This document shows positions 9,532 to 19,168 of a DNA stretch of 64,000 nt, one piece after another (positions within the stretch are counted from its first letter, which is position 1; the number at the start of each line of letters is the position of its first letter). Source of the stretch: Pseudomonadota bacterium (GTDB lineage Bacteria; Pseudomonadota; Alphaproteobacteria; Acetobacterales; Acetobacteraceae). The translations under genes and the position numbers were made by a program. The notes beneath the pieces are model-generated. The model did not search any database and was not told the DNA's origin. It worked only from the letters and a program-made list of their open reading frames with translations. The DNA lies in the NCBI GenBank assembly GCA_019351895.1, contig JABBOH010000003.1:1-64000 (forward strand), given 5' to 3'.

Positions 9532-10980
9532 ATGAACGGCGAGCGCGCGCAATCCATGTTTATCGACGGCCGCTGGCTGCCGGCCGAGTTGAGCCAGGAG
9601 AGCTTCACCGTCGTCAACCCGGCGACCGAGCGACCGCTGGCCCGCGTCGCGGCGGCCGACGCCGCGGTTGTCGATCAGGCCGTGTCGGCGGCGCGGCGCG
9701 CGTTCCCCGCGTGGCGCGACCTCGGCCCCCATAAACGAGCCGCGCTGCTGGTGGCCCTTGCCCGGCAGGTGGATGAGCGGCGCGACGCCATCGCCCGGGT
9801 GTTGACGGCCGAGCAGGGCAAGCCGCTGGATGAGGCGCGGGGCGAGGTCGCGAAGGTGGCCCGCACCTTTGAATACTATGCCGGCGAAGCGGTGCGCGTT
9901 CTGGGACAGACGATCCCGAACGAGGACAAAGGCTTCCTCAGCCTCGTGGAGAAGGAGCCCATCGGCGTCGCCGCCGCCATCGCGCCCTGGAACTACCCGG
10001 TGGAGCTGATCGGCTGGAAGCTTGGCGGCGCGCTTGCCGCCGGCTGCACGATCGTCGTGAAGCCCTCGGAGTACACGCCGCTCTCGGCCATCGCGCTGAT
10101 CGGCTGCGTCGAGGCGGCCGGCTTTCCGCCCGGCGTCGTCAATCTGATCCAAGGCGCGGGCGCGGTCGGCGCGGCTCTCGTCTCCCATCCCGGGATCGAC
10201 AAGATCGCCTTCACTGGGTCGGCCAAGGTGGGCGCACGCATCTTTCAGACCATGGGCGGCATCAAGTCGGTCTCGCTCGAACTCGGCGGCAACTGCCCAT
10301 TGATCGTGGCGCCGAGCGCCGATCTCAACGCCGCCGTCACCGGCGCGCTGCGGCGTGGTTTCCGCAACATGGGCCAGATCTGCATCGCGGTGAACCGCGT
10401 CTATGTCCACGCCTCGCTGTATGAGGCTTTCACGCAGCGGTTGGCGGAGGGTGCGGCGCGTCTTGTTCAGGCCGACGGACTGCAGCACCCAAGCGCCGAC
10501 ATCGGCCCCATGACGAACGCCGACGGTGTCGCCAAGGTCGAGCGGCATGTGGCCGATGCGCGAGCGAAAGGTGCCCGGGTGCTCTGCGGCGGCGGCCGTC
10601 CGCAGGGGTTCGACGCCGGCCACTTCTACGCGCCGACCATCCTCGCCGATTGCACGCCCGAGACGCTGGTGATGAGCGAGGAGACCTTCGGCCCGGTCAT
10701 CGGCATCGCGCCCTACGAGACGCTGGGCGAGGCGATCACGCTCGCCAACGCCGGTCCCTACGGGCTGGCGGCCTATGTCTATGCCCGTGACGTGTCCGAA
10801 ATCTTCGCGCTCACCAAGGCGCTGTGCTTCGGCAGCGTGGCGGTCAACAACGTCGACGCCGGGATCATGAACGCGCCCTACGGCGGCCGGAAGAACAGCG
10901 GCATCGGCTATGAGCATGGGCGCGAGGGTATGGAGGGCTACTTTGCCCTCAAGCATATCCGTCTGCGTCACGGCGCCTGA
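9532..10980 (+). CDS. NAD(P)-dependent aldehyde dehydrogenase (succinate-semialdehyde dehydrogenase-like)
   Basis: 'IAPWNYPVELIGWKLGGALAAGCTIVVKPSEYTPLSA', 'FTGSAKVG', 'LELGGNCPLIV', 'RNMGQICIAVNRVYV', 'EETFGPVIGI'. The ORF call starts at 9241 but overlaps the permease; ATGs at 9511/9532 fit better. Confidence 0.92.
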   Translation: MNGERAQSMFIDGRWLPAELSQESFTVVNPATERPLARVAAADAAVVDQAVSAARRAFPAWRDLGPHKRAALLVALARQVDERRDAIARVLTAEQGKPLDEARGEVAKVARTFEYYAGEAVRVLGQTIPNEDKGFLSLVEKEPIGVAAAIAPWNYPVELIGWKLGGALAAGCTIVVKPSEYTPLSAIALIGCVEAAGFPPGVVNLIQGAGAVGAALVSHPGIDKIAFTGSAKVGARIFQTMGGIKSVSLELGGNCPLIVAPSADLNAAVTGALRRGFRNMGQICIAVNRVYVHASLYEAFTQRLAEGAARLVQADGLQHPSADIGPMTNADGVAKVERHVADARAKGARVLCGGGRPQGFDAGHFYAPTILADCTPETLVMSEETFGPVIGIAPYETLGEAITLANAGPYGLAAYVYARDVSEIFALTKALCFGSVAVNNVDAGIMNAPYGGRKNSGIGYEHGREGMEGYFALKHIRLRHGA

Positions 10981-10983
10981 GCG

Positions 10984-12534
10984 GTGGCCATGGGCGCGCC
11001 ACTCTGCCTGATCGGGCTCGATCTCGGCACCTCGGCCTGCAAGGCACTGGCAATCGACGGCAACGGCGAGCTTGTGGCCCAGGCCTCCGCCAGCTACCCG
11101 CTCGCCACGCCGCAGCCGGGCTGGGCCGAGCAGTCGCCCGCGGATTGGCGGGACGGCGCCGACCGCGCCATGCGGGCGTTGACGGCAGCCCTGCCCACGG
11201 GCGCCGAGGTCGCGGCCATCGGCCTGTCGGGTCAAATGCATGGGCTGGTGGCACTGGATGACGCTGACACGGTGATCCGGCCCGCGATCCTCTGGTGCGA
11301 CAACCGCACGGGACCGCAGTGCGACGCGCTGACGGCACGGATGGGCGGCATGGAGGCCATGGTGGCGCTGACGCGCAACCGCATGCTGCCCGGCTTCACC
11401 GGCGGCAAGTTCCTCTGGCTGCAGGAGCATGAGCCGCGGACCCTGGAGCGGATGCGCCGCTTCCTCCTGCCTAAGGACATGCTGCGGCTCGACATGACGG
11501 GCGAGCATGCGACGGATGTATCCGACGCCTCGGGCACCGGGCTGTTCGATGTGGCCGCGCGGCGCTGGTCCCAGCCGATGGTGGAGGCTGTCGGTCTCTC
11601 GGCCGATCAACTGCCCCCGGCGCTGGAATCGCATGAGGTGACCGGCCGGCTGCGGCCAGCGCTGGCCGAGCGCTGGGGCTTGCGGCCCGGGGTGCCGGTC
11701 GTGGCGGGCGGTGGCGATTCCGTCATCCAGACCGTGTCGATGGGCGTGATGGGACCCGGCATGGTCGGCATCACCCTGGGCACGGCCGGGCTGATCGGGG
11801 CGAGCACCGCGGAATGCCCGGACAATCCGGGCGGCCTGCTGCAGGTCTCCTGCAGCAACGCGCCGAACCGCTGGCACGTCATGGGCGTCAGCCTCAACGG
11901 CGGCGGCGCCTTCCACTGGTGGCGGGACGCGATGCGCACCCTGTCCGGCGGCGGCCCCGACTTCCACACGATGGTCGCGCTCGCGGCCGAAGTTCCGCCC
12001 GGAGCGGACAATCTCCTGTTCCTGCCCATGCTGCTCGGGGAGCGCTGTCCGCATGTGGCGCCGGACGGGCGCGGCGCCTGGATCGGTCTGACGCATGCCC
12101 ACGACATCCGCCACATGACCCGCGCGGTGATGGAGGGGGTCGCGCTCAACCTGCGCTCGATCCTCGCGCTTGTCGCCGGGGCCGGTGCGGGGGCCGAAGC
12201 CAGCGCCGGGGTGGATTGCCGCAGCCTGCGCGCGTCGGGCGGCGCCACCGCCTCCCGCGCGTGGCTGCAACTTCTGGCCGATGTGACCGGTCAGCCCGTC
12301 GGCACGCCCACCGGCGCCGCCGAGGGCGGGGCCTTCGGCGCGGCCCTTCTGGCGGGCGTCGGCGCAGGGCACTGGTCGTCCCTGGAAGACGCCGTCTCCG
12401 TCATCCGGCTGCGCGAGGTCGTCACCCCCTCACCTCAGGCCATGAAAATCTACGATCGGTTGCACCCGATCCATGCCGGGCTCTATGAGGCGGTCCGGGC
12501 GAGCACCGAGCGTCTCGCAGAGCTGCCGCTATGA
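10984..12534 (+). CDS. xylB: FGGY carbohydrate kinase, xylulokinase-like
   Basis: 'LIGLDLGTSACKALAIDGNGELVAQASASYPLATPQPGWAEQSPADW', 'GLSGQMHGLVALD', 'RPAILWCDNRTGPQCD', 'VVAGGGDSV'. Confidence 0.85.
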   Translation: MAMGAPLCLIGLDLGTSACKALAIDGNGELVAQASASYPLATPQPGWAEQSPADWRDGADRAMRALTAALPTGAEVAAIGLSGQMHGLVALDDADTVIRPAILWCDNRTGPQCDALTARMGGMEAMVALTRNRMLPGFTGGKFLWLQEHEPRTLERMRRFLLPKDMLRLDMTGEHATDVSDASGTGLFDVAARRWSQPMVEAVGLSADQLPPALESHEVTGRLRPALAERWGLRPGVPVVAGGGDSVIQTVSMGVMGPGMVGITLGTAGLIGASTAECPDNPGGLLQVSCSNAPNRWHVMGVSLNGGGAFHWWRDAMRTLSGGGPDFHTMVALAAEVPPGADNLLFLPMLLGERCPHVAPDGRGAWIGLTHAHDIRHMTRAVMEGVALNLRSILALVAGAGAGAEASAGVDCRSLRASGGATASRAWLQLLADVTGQPVGTPTGAAEGGAFGAALLAGVGAGHWSSLEDAVSVIRLREVVTPSPQAMKIYDRLHPIHAGLYEAVRASTERLAELPL

Positions 12535-13184
12535 AGGCGGTGATCTTCGACCTGGACGGCACGCTGGTGGACAGCGCGCCCGATATCGCCTGGGGCATCA
12601 ACCGCATGCTGGCGGGACACCAACTGCCGCCGCAGGACACGCGCGTCGTCGAGCAGTTCATCGGCGAAGGTGCCGCCGTCCTCGTGGCGAAGGTGTATGC
12701 GCATCTCGGCGAGCGGGTGGACGAGGATCGCGTCGAGCGTGACACCGCCGTCTACCTCGACCACTACCGCAGCCGCCCGGTGGCGGAATCGAGGCTCTAC
12801 GCCGACGGCGCGACTGCCTTGCCGGCGCTCCGCCGGTCAGGCGTGCGGCTCGGCGTCTGCACCAACAAGCTGCAATCGCTCGCCGAGGTGGTGCTCGCGC
12901 ATTTCGGTCTCAGGGACTGCATCGAGGTCGTCGTCGGCTCCGACACCACGCCTTACCGCAAGCCCCATCCCGCGCCGCTGCTGCATGCGATCGAACGCCT
13001 CGGCGTCGACGTGCCCGACGCCGTCTTCATCGGCGATACGGCCATCGACTACGAATGTGCCGTCGCGGCCGGAGTGAGCTGCCGCATCGTCGACTGGGGC
13101 CTCGGGCCCGGGCTCAATCTCCCTCAGCGCACGCGGCTGCGGCGCTTCGCCGATCTGCTCCCCACCAGCGCGCTTCCGGCCTGA
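12531..13184 (+). CDS. gph: HAD-superfamily phosphatase, phosphoglycolate phosphatase-like
   Basis: 'VIFDLDGTLVDSAPDIAWGINRML', 'GVCTNKLQSLAEVVLAHFGL', 'YRKPHPAPLL', 'FIGDTAIDYECAVAAGV'. Confidence 0.82.
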   Translation: MKAVIFDLDGTLVDSAPDIAWGINRMLAGHQLPPQDTRVVEQFIGEGAAVLVAKVYAHLGERVDEDRVERDTAVYLDHYRSRPVAESRLYADGATALPALRRSGVRLGVCTNKLQSLAEVVLAHFGLRDCIEVVVGSDTTPYRKPHPAPLLHAIERLGVDVPDAVFIGDTAIDYECAVAAGVSCRIVDWGLGPGLNLPQRTRLRRFADLLPTSALPA

Positions 13185-13195
13185 ACTTGGACCAT

Positions 13196-14029
13196 ATGCT
13201 GAGTCTCGTCGCCCAGGCCCGTGGCAGCCTCAGCAAGGCGGAGCTTCGCGTGGCTGAAATCATCCTCAGCCGGCCTGAGGATGTCATCACCATGAGCATG
13301 ACGGATCTCAAGCACATCGCGGCCGTCAGCGACCCGACCATCATCCGCTTCTGCCGACGCCTCGGCTGCGCGGGTTACGGGGAGTTCAAGGTGCGGCTCG
13401 CGCAAGGCCTCGCGCCGGAGCCGCCCTTCGACTACCAGCCGATCACCGGCCGCGACACCATCGCCGAGGCGACGACGAAGCTGCTCGGCAATTCGATCAA
13501 CGCCGTGCGGCGCTTCGCCGAGGATGTCGACCCGCAGGTCATCGAACTGGCGGCGGAAAAGCTGATGGCGGCGAAAAGCATTTTCCTCCTCGCCCTCGGC
13601 CTGTCGGAGACCGTCGCCTTCGATGCCGAGCACAAGCTGTTTCGGCTTGGGCTGCATTGCCGGCTGGTGGTCGATGCGCATCGTCAGACGCTCATCATGC
13701 CGACCTTGCGGCCGGACGAGGCCGTGCTGTTCTTCTCCCATTCCGGAGCGACCCGCGTGCTCGTCAACGCCGCCGCTGTCGCCCGGAAGAACGGCGTGAC
13801 CACGATCGCGCTCACCGCTCCCGGATCGCATCTGGCGCGCGGCTGCGACATCGTGATCGGACTTCCGCGCTACGAGCACAGCGAACTGTACACGCCGCTG
13901 ACCAGCCGGTTGAACCATTTCCTGGTCGTCAACCTGCTGGTGGTCGCGATCGGGCTGAGGCAGGGACGGCCGATGCCGGACAACCTCGCCGCCCTCGAGC
14001 CGTGGCTTACCGAGAAGCTGGCCGACTAA
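13196..14029 (+). CDS. MurR/RpiR family transcriptional regulator (second copy)
   Basis: 'LSKAELRVAEIILSRPEDVITMSMTDLKHIAAVSDPTIIRFCRRLGCAGYGEFKVRLAQGL' HTH; SIS-domain C-terminus 'VLFFSHSGATRVLVNAAAVARKNGVTTIALT'. Confidence 0.88.
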   Translation: MLSLVAQARGSLSKAELRVAEIILSRPEDVITMSMTDLKHIAAVSDPTIIRFCRRLGCAGYGEFKVRLAQGLAPEPPFDYQPITGRDTIAEATTKLLGNSINAVRRFAEDVDPQVIELAAEKLMAAKSIFLLALGLSETVAFDAEHKLFRLGLHCRLVVDAHRQTLIMPTLRPDEAVLFFSHSGATRVLVNAAAVARKNGVTTIALTAPGSHLARGCDIVIGLPRYEHSELYTPLTSRLNHFLVVNLLVVAIGLRQGRPMPDNLAALEPWLTEKLAD

Positions 14030-14049
14030 TTCCGAGAAGGAGTGACCAC

Positions 14050-14766
14050 ATGGAACCGCAGACACCGCAGGATCGGGCGAAACTGGCCGCCGGCCATAAG
14101 GCCATCGAAACCTATCTGCGCAATGGCCTGCGGATAGGGCTCGGCTCCGGCACGACCTCGCACTGGTTCGTCCGCGCGCTCGGCGAGAAGGTGAAGGAGG
14201 GGCTGGATGTGGCGGGCGTGCCGACCTCCACCGCGACGCGCGAGCTCGCGATCAAGGTCGGCGTTCCTCTGCTGGAGTTGAACGATGTCGAGGAACTCGA
14301 CCTCACGATCGACGGCGCCGATGAGATCGACCGCCACGGCCGCATGATCAAGGGCGGCGGCGCGTGCCTGTTGTGGGAGAAGATGGTCGCCCGGATCTCG
14401 CGGCGCATGGTGGCCGTCGTCGATGACGGCAAGGTGGTGGAGCACATCGGCCGCTTTCCGCTGCCGATCGAGGTCATCCCCTATGGCTGGCGCAGCACGG
14501 AGCGCGAATTGCGCAAGGTCTTCGCGCGTTTCGGCCATGAGGGGATGCCGATCCGCCTGCGCGGCGGGCTGGAGAAGCCGGTGCTCACGGATAGCGGCAA
14601 CTACATCCTCGACTGCGACCTCGGGCGCATCAACGATCCGGACCACCTCGCGCCCTGCTTCAACGAAATCCCGGGCGTGGTGGAGCACGGGCTGTTTGTC
14701 GGCATCGCGAACGAGATCGTGATCGGGCACGCCGACGGCAGCGGCGAAGTCCTGCGCCTCAGCTAA
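14050..14766 (+). CDS. rpiA: Ribose-5-phosphate isomerase A
   Basis: 'GLRIGLGSGTTSHWFVRALGEKV', 'DLTIDGADEIDRHGRMIKGGGACLLWEKMVA', 'GNYILDCDLGRI', 'IPGVVEHGLF'. Start ATG 14050 inside the longer reported ORF. Confidence 0.93.
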   Translation: MEPQTPQDRAKLAAGHKAIETYLRNGLRIGLGSGTTSHWFVRALGEKVKEGLDVAGVPTSTATRELAIKVGVPLLELNDVEELDLTIDGADEIDRHGRMIKGGGACLLWEKMVARISRRMVAVVDDGKVVEHIGRFPLPIEVIPYGWRSTERELRKVFARFGHEGMPIRLRGGLEKPVLTDSGNYILDCDLGRINDPDHLAPCFNEIPGVVEHGLFVGIANEIVIGHADGSGEVLRLS

Positions 14767-14837
14767 GCGCTGGATCGTTGACATCCTTAGCCAGCGCATC
14801 CCCATATCCGGCATCCTTGGCAGTAAAGGGCGCCGCA

Positions 14838-15488
14838 ATGGTCCGTCAGATGAAGATCGATTTCGTGTCGGATGTGTCCTGTCCCTGGTGCATCATAGGC
14901 CTTCGCGGGCTTGAGGATGCGCTGGCGCGGCTCGATGGCGAGGTCGAGGCCGAGATCCGCTTCCAGCCCTTCGAGCTCAATCCCGATATGGCGCCCGAGG
15001 GCCAGAACATCGGCGAGCACATCAGACAGAAATACGGCTCCACGCCCGAGCAGTCGGCGGCGAACCGCGAAAGGATCCGGGGGCGCGCGGCAGCACTTGG
15101 CTTCACCATGGCGACCTCGGAGCAGAGCCGTATCTACAACACCTTCGACGCCCACCGCCTGCTGCACTGGGCAGAGCTCGAGGGCCGGCAGATGGCGCTG
15201 AAGCATGCGCTGTTCCAGGCCTACTTCACCCGGGGCCAGAACCCCTCGGACCACGAGGTGCTGGTGGCCGCCGCCGAAGAGGCGGGGCTCGATGGCAGTA
15301 CGGCGCGCGCCGTGCTGGCGTCCGGCCGCTATGCCGAGGAGGTCCGCCATGACGAGGAAATCTGGCGGTCGCGCGGCATCGATTCGGTGCCGGCGGTCGT
15401 GATCGACGGGCGCTACCTCATCTCGGGCGGTCAGCCCCCGGAGATGTTCGAGCAGGCGCTCCGCCAGATTGCGGCCGAAGCCGCCTGA
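14838..15488 (+). CDS. DsbA family / FrnE-type oxidoreductase
   Basis: 'IDFVSDVSCPWCIIGLRGLEDAL' (CPWC), 'FQPFELNPDMAPEGQNIGEHI', 'DSVPAVVIDGRYLISGGQPPEMFEQAL'. Confidence 0.88.
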   Translation: MVRQMKIDFVSDVSCPWCIIGLRGLEDALARLDGEVEAEIRFQPFELNPDMAPEGQNIGEHIRQKYGSTPEQSAANRERIRGRAAALGFTMATSEQSRIYNTFDAHRLLHWAELEGRQMALKHALFQAYFTRGQNPSDHEVLVAAAEEAGLDGSTARAVLASGRYAEEVRHDEEIWRSRGIDSVPAVVIDGRYLISGGQPPEMFEQALRQIAAEAA

Positions 15489-15494
15489 AGGCCG

Positions 15495-16394
15495 TCAAAG
15501 CGGCCGGGTCTCCCTGACATAGACCTCGAAAAAGTCCGAGAAGGTGGCGACGCGGAGCGGTAGTTGCTCGTATGGCGGGTAGTAGAGCGTCAACCAGATA
15601 TCCGGCGCGCTCCAATCCGCAAGAACCTGCTCCAGCGCGCCGGATAGGAGCTGCTTCTCGACTATGAACCGCGGCAGGAGCGCGATGCCCTCGCCGTTCA
15701 CCGCGAGTTGCGCCAGCAGATCGCCGTTGTTGGCGCTGAACCCGCCCGCCGCTTTGTGGGTGCGATGGGTCTGCCGCCTCGATAGGTCCCACTGCTCGCC
15801 TCGCGCATCATCGCCGTAGCTGAGGCAGTCGAAACCCGCGAGATCATCGGGCGTCAGCGGCCTCCCCTTCACGCCGAGATAGGACGGTGCCGCGACCAGG
15901 ACGCGCGGGACCTTGCAGATCTTCCGCCATATCGTGGACTTGTCCGATGGCGGACCGGAGATGCGGATGGCGAGATCGTAGCTCTCCTCGATGATGTCGA
16001 TGAAGCTGTCGGAGAGCGTCAGCGCCACATGGGTGCGCGGATGGATCGCCGCGAACTGTGAGAGCACCGCTGGCAGCACCTTGAGCCCGAGCGACATCGG
16101 CGCTGAAACACGGATCAGTCCGGAGGTGAGGCCATGCAGTTCGCGCGTCTCCTCCGCCGCCGCGGTGAGCGCAACCGCGAGGGGCGCCACCCGCGCGGCG
16201 TAGACCGCCCCTGCCGAGGTGAGAGACACCTGCCGCGTCGTCCTCAGCAACAGTTGCACGCCGAGCCGCTCCTCGAGCGCCGAGATTGTGCGGGTGACGG
16301 ATGCGGGCGTCATCCCGAGCTGCCGTGCGGCAGCGGTGAAGCTGCGCTGCTCGGCGACGGCCACGAAGGTGCGGATGGATTCCAGTTCGCCCAT
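15495..16394 (-). CDS. LysR family transcriptional regulator
   Basis: 'MGELESIRTFVAVAEQRSFTAAARQLGMTPASVTRTISALEERLGVQLLLRTTRQVSLTSAG' canonical LysR HTH. Confidence 0.93.
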   Translation of the reverse strand: MGELESIRTFVAVAEQRSFTAAARQLGMTPASVTRTISALEERLGVQLLLRTTRQVSLTSAGAVYAARVAPLAVALTAAAEETRELHGLTSGLIRVSAPMSLGLKVLPAVLSQFAAIHPRTHVALTLSDSFIDIIEESYDLAIRISGPPSDKSTIWRKICKVPRVLVAAPSYLGVKGRPLTPDDLAGFDCLSYGDDARGEQWDLSRRQTHRTHKAAGGFSANNGDLLAQLAVNGEGIALLPRFIVEKQLLSGALEQVLADWSAPDIWLTLYYPPYEQLPLRVATFSDFFEVYVRETRPL

Positions 16395-16527
16395 CGCGAA
16401 CCATTACGCCGGACGCAACAATGTCCGCAAGATTATGCCCATTCTCTGCGGCTGGGCGGTGGAGCATCCTGCGTCTCACGGAAACAGCGCGGAGCGCCAC
16501 GCTCCGCCCCGGAAAAGGACCCGGACC

Positions 16528-17460
16528 ATGCTGACCCAGATCAAAGGCCTGCACCACGTCACGTCGATGGCGGCGGATGCCCAGCAGAACAACGACTTCT
16601 TCACCAAGGCCCTCGGGCTGCGCCGCATCAAGAAGACCGTGAACTTCGACGCGCCCGACGTGTACCATCTCTATTACGGCGACGAGATCGGCACGCCCGG
16701 CTCGGTGATGACCTATTTCCCCTTCCCGAACATCGCGCGCGGGGCCCGCGGCGCGGGTGAGGTCGCCGAGACCGTCTTCTCGGTGCCCAAGGGGACGCTC
16801 CCCTATTGGACGGAGCGGCTCGGGCGGCGGGGCGTCGCCGGTCTCCAGCCGCAGGAGAGTTTCGGCGAGAAGCGGCTGCGCTTCCTCGGGCCCGACGGCG
16901 ACGGCTTCGCCTTGACCGAGGTCGAGGGCGACGCGCGGCCAGCCTTCGGCGGTGGCCCTGTGCCGGTGGATGAGGGTGTGCGCGGCTTCCACGGCGTCAC
17001 GATGCGGCTGCGTGACGGCGGCGCGACCGGCGAGTTGCTGCAGTACATGGGCTTCGCGCCCGTCGACCGCCAGGGAGACCTGACCCGCTACGCGGTGAAG
17101 GGCGGCAACGGCGCGGATACCGTCGATATCGAGGTGCTGCCGAGTGCCAGCGCCGCCCGCCCGGGCGCCGGTTCGGTGCATCATGTCGCCTTCGCCGTGG
17201 AAAACCGCGCAGCCCAGCTCGAGGTTCGCAAGGCGCTTCTGGATACGGGCTACCACGTCACGCCGGTGATCGACCGCGACTACTTCTGGGCGATCTACTT
17301 TCGAACCCCCGGCGGCGTGCTGTTCGAGGTGGCAACGAACGAGCCGGGCTTCAACCGTGACGAGGATACCGCTCATCTGGGCGAGGCGCTGAAGCTCCCT
17401 CGGCAGCACGCGCATCTGCGCGCTCAGCTCGAGCAGCTGCTACCGCCCATCACCGATTGA
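16528..17460 (+). CDS. Glyoxalase-fold ring-cleaving dioxygenase (MhqO-like)
   Basis: 'IKGLHHVTSMAADAQQNNDFFTKALGLRRIKKTVNFDAPDVYHLYYGDEIGTPGSVMTYFPF', 'HHVAFAVEN', 'PGGVLFEVATNEPGF'. Confidence 0.88.
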   Translation: MLTQIKGLHHVTSMAADAQQNNDFFTKALGLRRIKKTVNFDAPDVYHLYYGDEIGTPGSVMTYFPFPNIARGARGAGEVAETVFSVPKGTLPYWTERLGRRGVAGLQPQESFGEKRLRFLGPDGDGFALTEVEGDARPAFGGGPVPVDEGVRGFHGVTMRLRDGGATGELLQYMGFAPVDRQGDLTRYAVKGGNGADTVDIEVLPSASAARPGAGSVHHVAFAVENRAAQLEVRKALLDTGYHVTPVIDRDYFWAIYFRTPGGVLFEVATNEPGFNRDEDTAHLGEALKLPRQHAHLRAQLEQLLPPITD

Positions 17461-17524
17461 TTGTCGAGGCAGTTTCCCGGGCCGCTGCGCGGATCGGCGG
17501 CCCGGACATGGAGAGGACACAGCG

Positions 17525-18169
17525 ATGTCGCGGGCAAGCTACCACCACCTTCTCAAGGCACCGGCAGAGGGCGCGCCGCTCGTCTTTGCATTCCACGGCA
17601 CGGGCGGCGACGAGCACCAGTTCGCCGGACTGATCGGCCGAAGTCTTCCCGAAGCGGGCATCGTCGCGCCGCGCGGCGATGTCTCCGAACGCGGCGCCAA
17701 CAGGTTCTTCCGTCGCACGGCCGAGGGCGTCTATGACATGGCGGATTTGGAGCGCCGCACCGTGGCGATGGCCGCCTTCATCCGCGCGCACAAGGATGAA
17801 AACCCCGGCGTGCCCATCTTTGGGCTCGGCTATTCCAACGGCGCGAACATCCTGGCGTCCGTGCTGTTCAGCACGGCCGACCTGTTCGACAGGGTGGTGC
17901 TGATGCACCCGCTGATCCCGTTCAAGCCGAAGCCGAATGCCGCGCTTCAGGGTCTCGATCTGCTGATTACCGCAGGGCGGCGCGATCCGATCTGCCCGCT
18001 GCCGCTCACCCAGTCGCTCGACGAGTATTTCCGGGCGCAGGAGGCCTCGGTCGAACTCATGCTGCACGACGGAGGGCATGAGATCGCGCCACCTGAGGTG
18101 AGCAGGACCCAGTCTTTTCTGGCGAAGGCGGCCTCCGGCGACGTTACGCGCGGCGGCGTTTCTGGTTGA
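17525..18169 (+). CDS. Alpha/beta hydrolase, phospholipase/carboxylesterase-like (MhqD-like)
   Basis: 'LVFAFHGTGGDEHQF', 'GLGYSNGANILASVLF' (GYSNG nucleophile elbow), 'ITAGRRDPICPL', 'LHDGGHEI'. Confidence 0.87.
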   Translation: MSRASYHHLLKAPAEGAPLVFAFHGTGGDEHQFAGLIGRSLPEAGIVAPRGDVSERGANRFFRRTAEGVYDMADLERRTVAMAAFIRAHKDENPGVPIFGLGYSNGANILASVLFSTADLFDRVVLMHPLIPFKPKPNAALQGLDLLITAGRRDPICPLPLTQSLDEYFRAQEASVELMLHDGGHEIAPPEVSRTQSFLAKAASGDVTRGGVSG

Positions 18170-19130
18170 GGCTATCGATCAGCACGGCGCCGAAGATCAC
18201 GGCCCCCTGGATGAATTGCACCCAGAAGGGCTGCACGTTCTTCAGCGTCAATCCGTTGTTGATCAGGCCGATGATGAGCACGCCCAGAAGGGTGCCGAGA
18301 ATGCTGCCCTTGCCGCCGAACAGGGACGCGCCGCCGATGACCACGGCGGCAATGGCGTTGAGCTCCAATCCGACCGCGGCGATCGGCTGCGCACTGTCGA
18401 GCCGGCCTGCCAGAATGACGCCGCCGAGGCCGGCGAGCGCGCCGCTGATGATGTAGACGAGGCTGAGCGTCCGGTTGACGGGAATGCCGGCGAGCCGGGC
18501 CGCCTCCCGATTGCCGCCGACGGCGTAGACCTCGGCGCCGAACACCGTTCTCGCCAGGACCAGACCCGCCACCAGAAAGACCACCAGGGTGATGAGCGCC
18601 GCCACGGGGAAGGGACCGAGATTGCCGCCGCCGATATTGTCGAAGGAATCCGGGAACGAGAAGATCGTGTTGCCGTTGGTGACGATGAACGCCAACCCCC
18701 GCGCCATCGCCAGAACCGCGAGGCTGACGATGAACGGGCTCATGTTCAGGAAGGTCACCGCGAAGGCGATGAAGCCGCCCGAGAGGGCGCCGATGCCGAT
18801 GCCCACGAGGATCGCGACGGGCACCGGAAGATGCGCGTTCAGTGCGAGGCCGGTCATGACGCCCGTGAAGGCGACGACAGAACCCACCGACAAGTCGATG
18901 CCACCCGTCACGATGACGAAGGTCTCGCCAACGGCCACAATCCCGATGAGGGAGCTCGCGAGGAGGATGGACAGGATATTGGCCGAGGTCAGGAAGGTCG
19001 GCGTCGTGACCGCGAGATAGATCGAAATCGCGAGGAAGCCCACGATGATGGTGAGTTCGTTCACCGCCCGGACAAGAGATCCGAGGCCGAACCTGCGACT
19101 TTCGGCGGGTTTGGTTAAGTTGGATGCCAT
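18144..19130 (-). CDS. Sugar ABC transporter permease (RbsC-like)
   Basis: 'GETFVIVTGGIDLSVGSVVAFTGV', 'FGAEVYAVGGNREAARLAGIPVNRT', 'VVIGGASLFGGKGSILGTLLGVLIIGLINNGL'. Confidence 0.94.
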   Translation of the reverse strand: MASNLTKPAESRRFGLGSLVRAVNELTIIVGFLAISIYLAVTTPTFLTSANILSILLASSLIGIVAVGETFVIVTGGIDLSVGSVVAFTGVMTGLALNAHLPVPVAILVGIGIGALSGGFIAFAVTFLNMSPFIVSLAVLAMARGLAFIVTNGNTIFSFPDSFDNIGGGNLGPFPVAALITLVVFLVAGLVLARTVFGAEVYAVGGNREAARLAGIPVNRTLSLVYIISGALAGLGGVILAGRLDSAQPIAAVGLELNAIAAVVIGGASLFGGKGSILGTLLGVLIIGLINNGLTLKNVQPFWVQFIQGAVIFGAVLIDSLNQKRRRA

Positions 19131-19168
19131 TGGAAGCCTTGCCTGTTGGTCTGCCGCGGTCTCTCGTT

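Noticed and set aside
9421-12372. 983-aa minus-strand ORF antisense to aldehyde dehydrogenase and FGGY kinase
   Set aside because: High-GC shadow ORF; Arg/His/Gly/Ala-rich sequence with no domain motif, while the plus frames encode clear enzymes.
15844-17415. 523-aa minus-strand ORF spanning the LysR/MhqO region
   Set aside because: Conflicts with two well-supported genes and has no motif.
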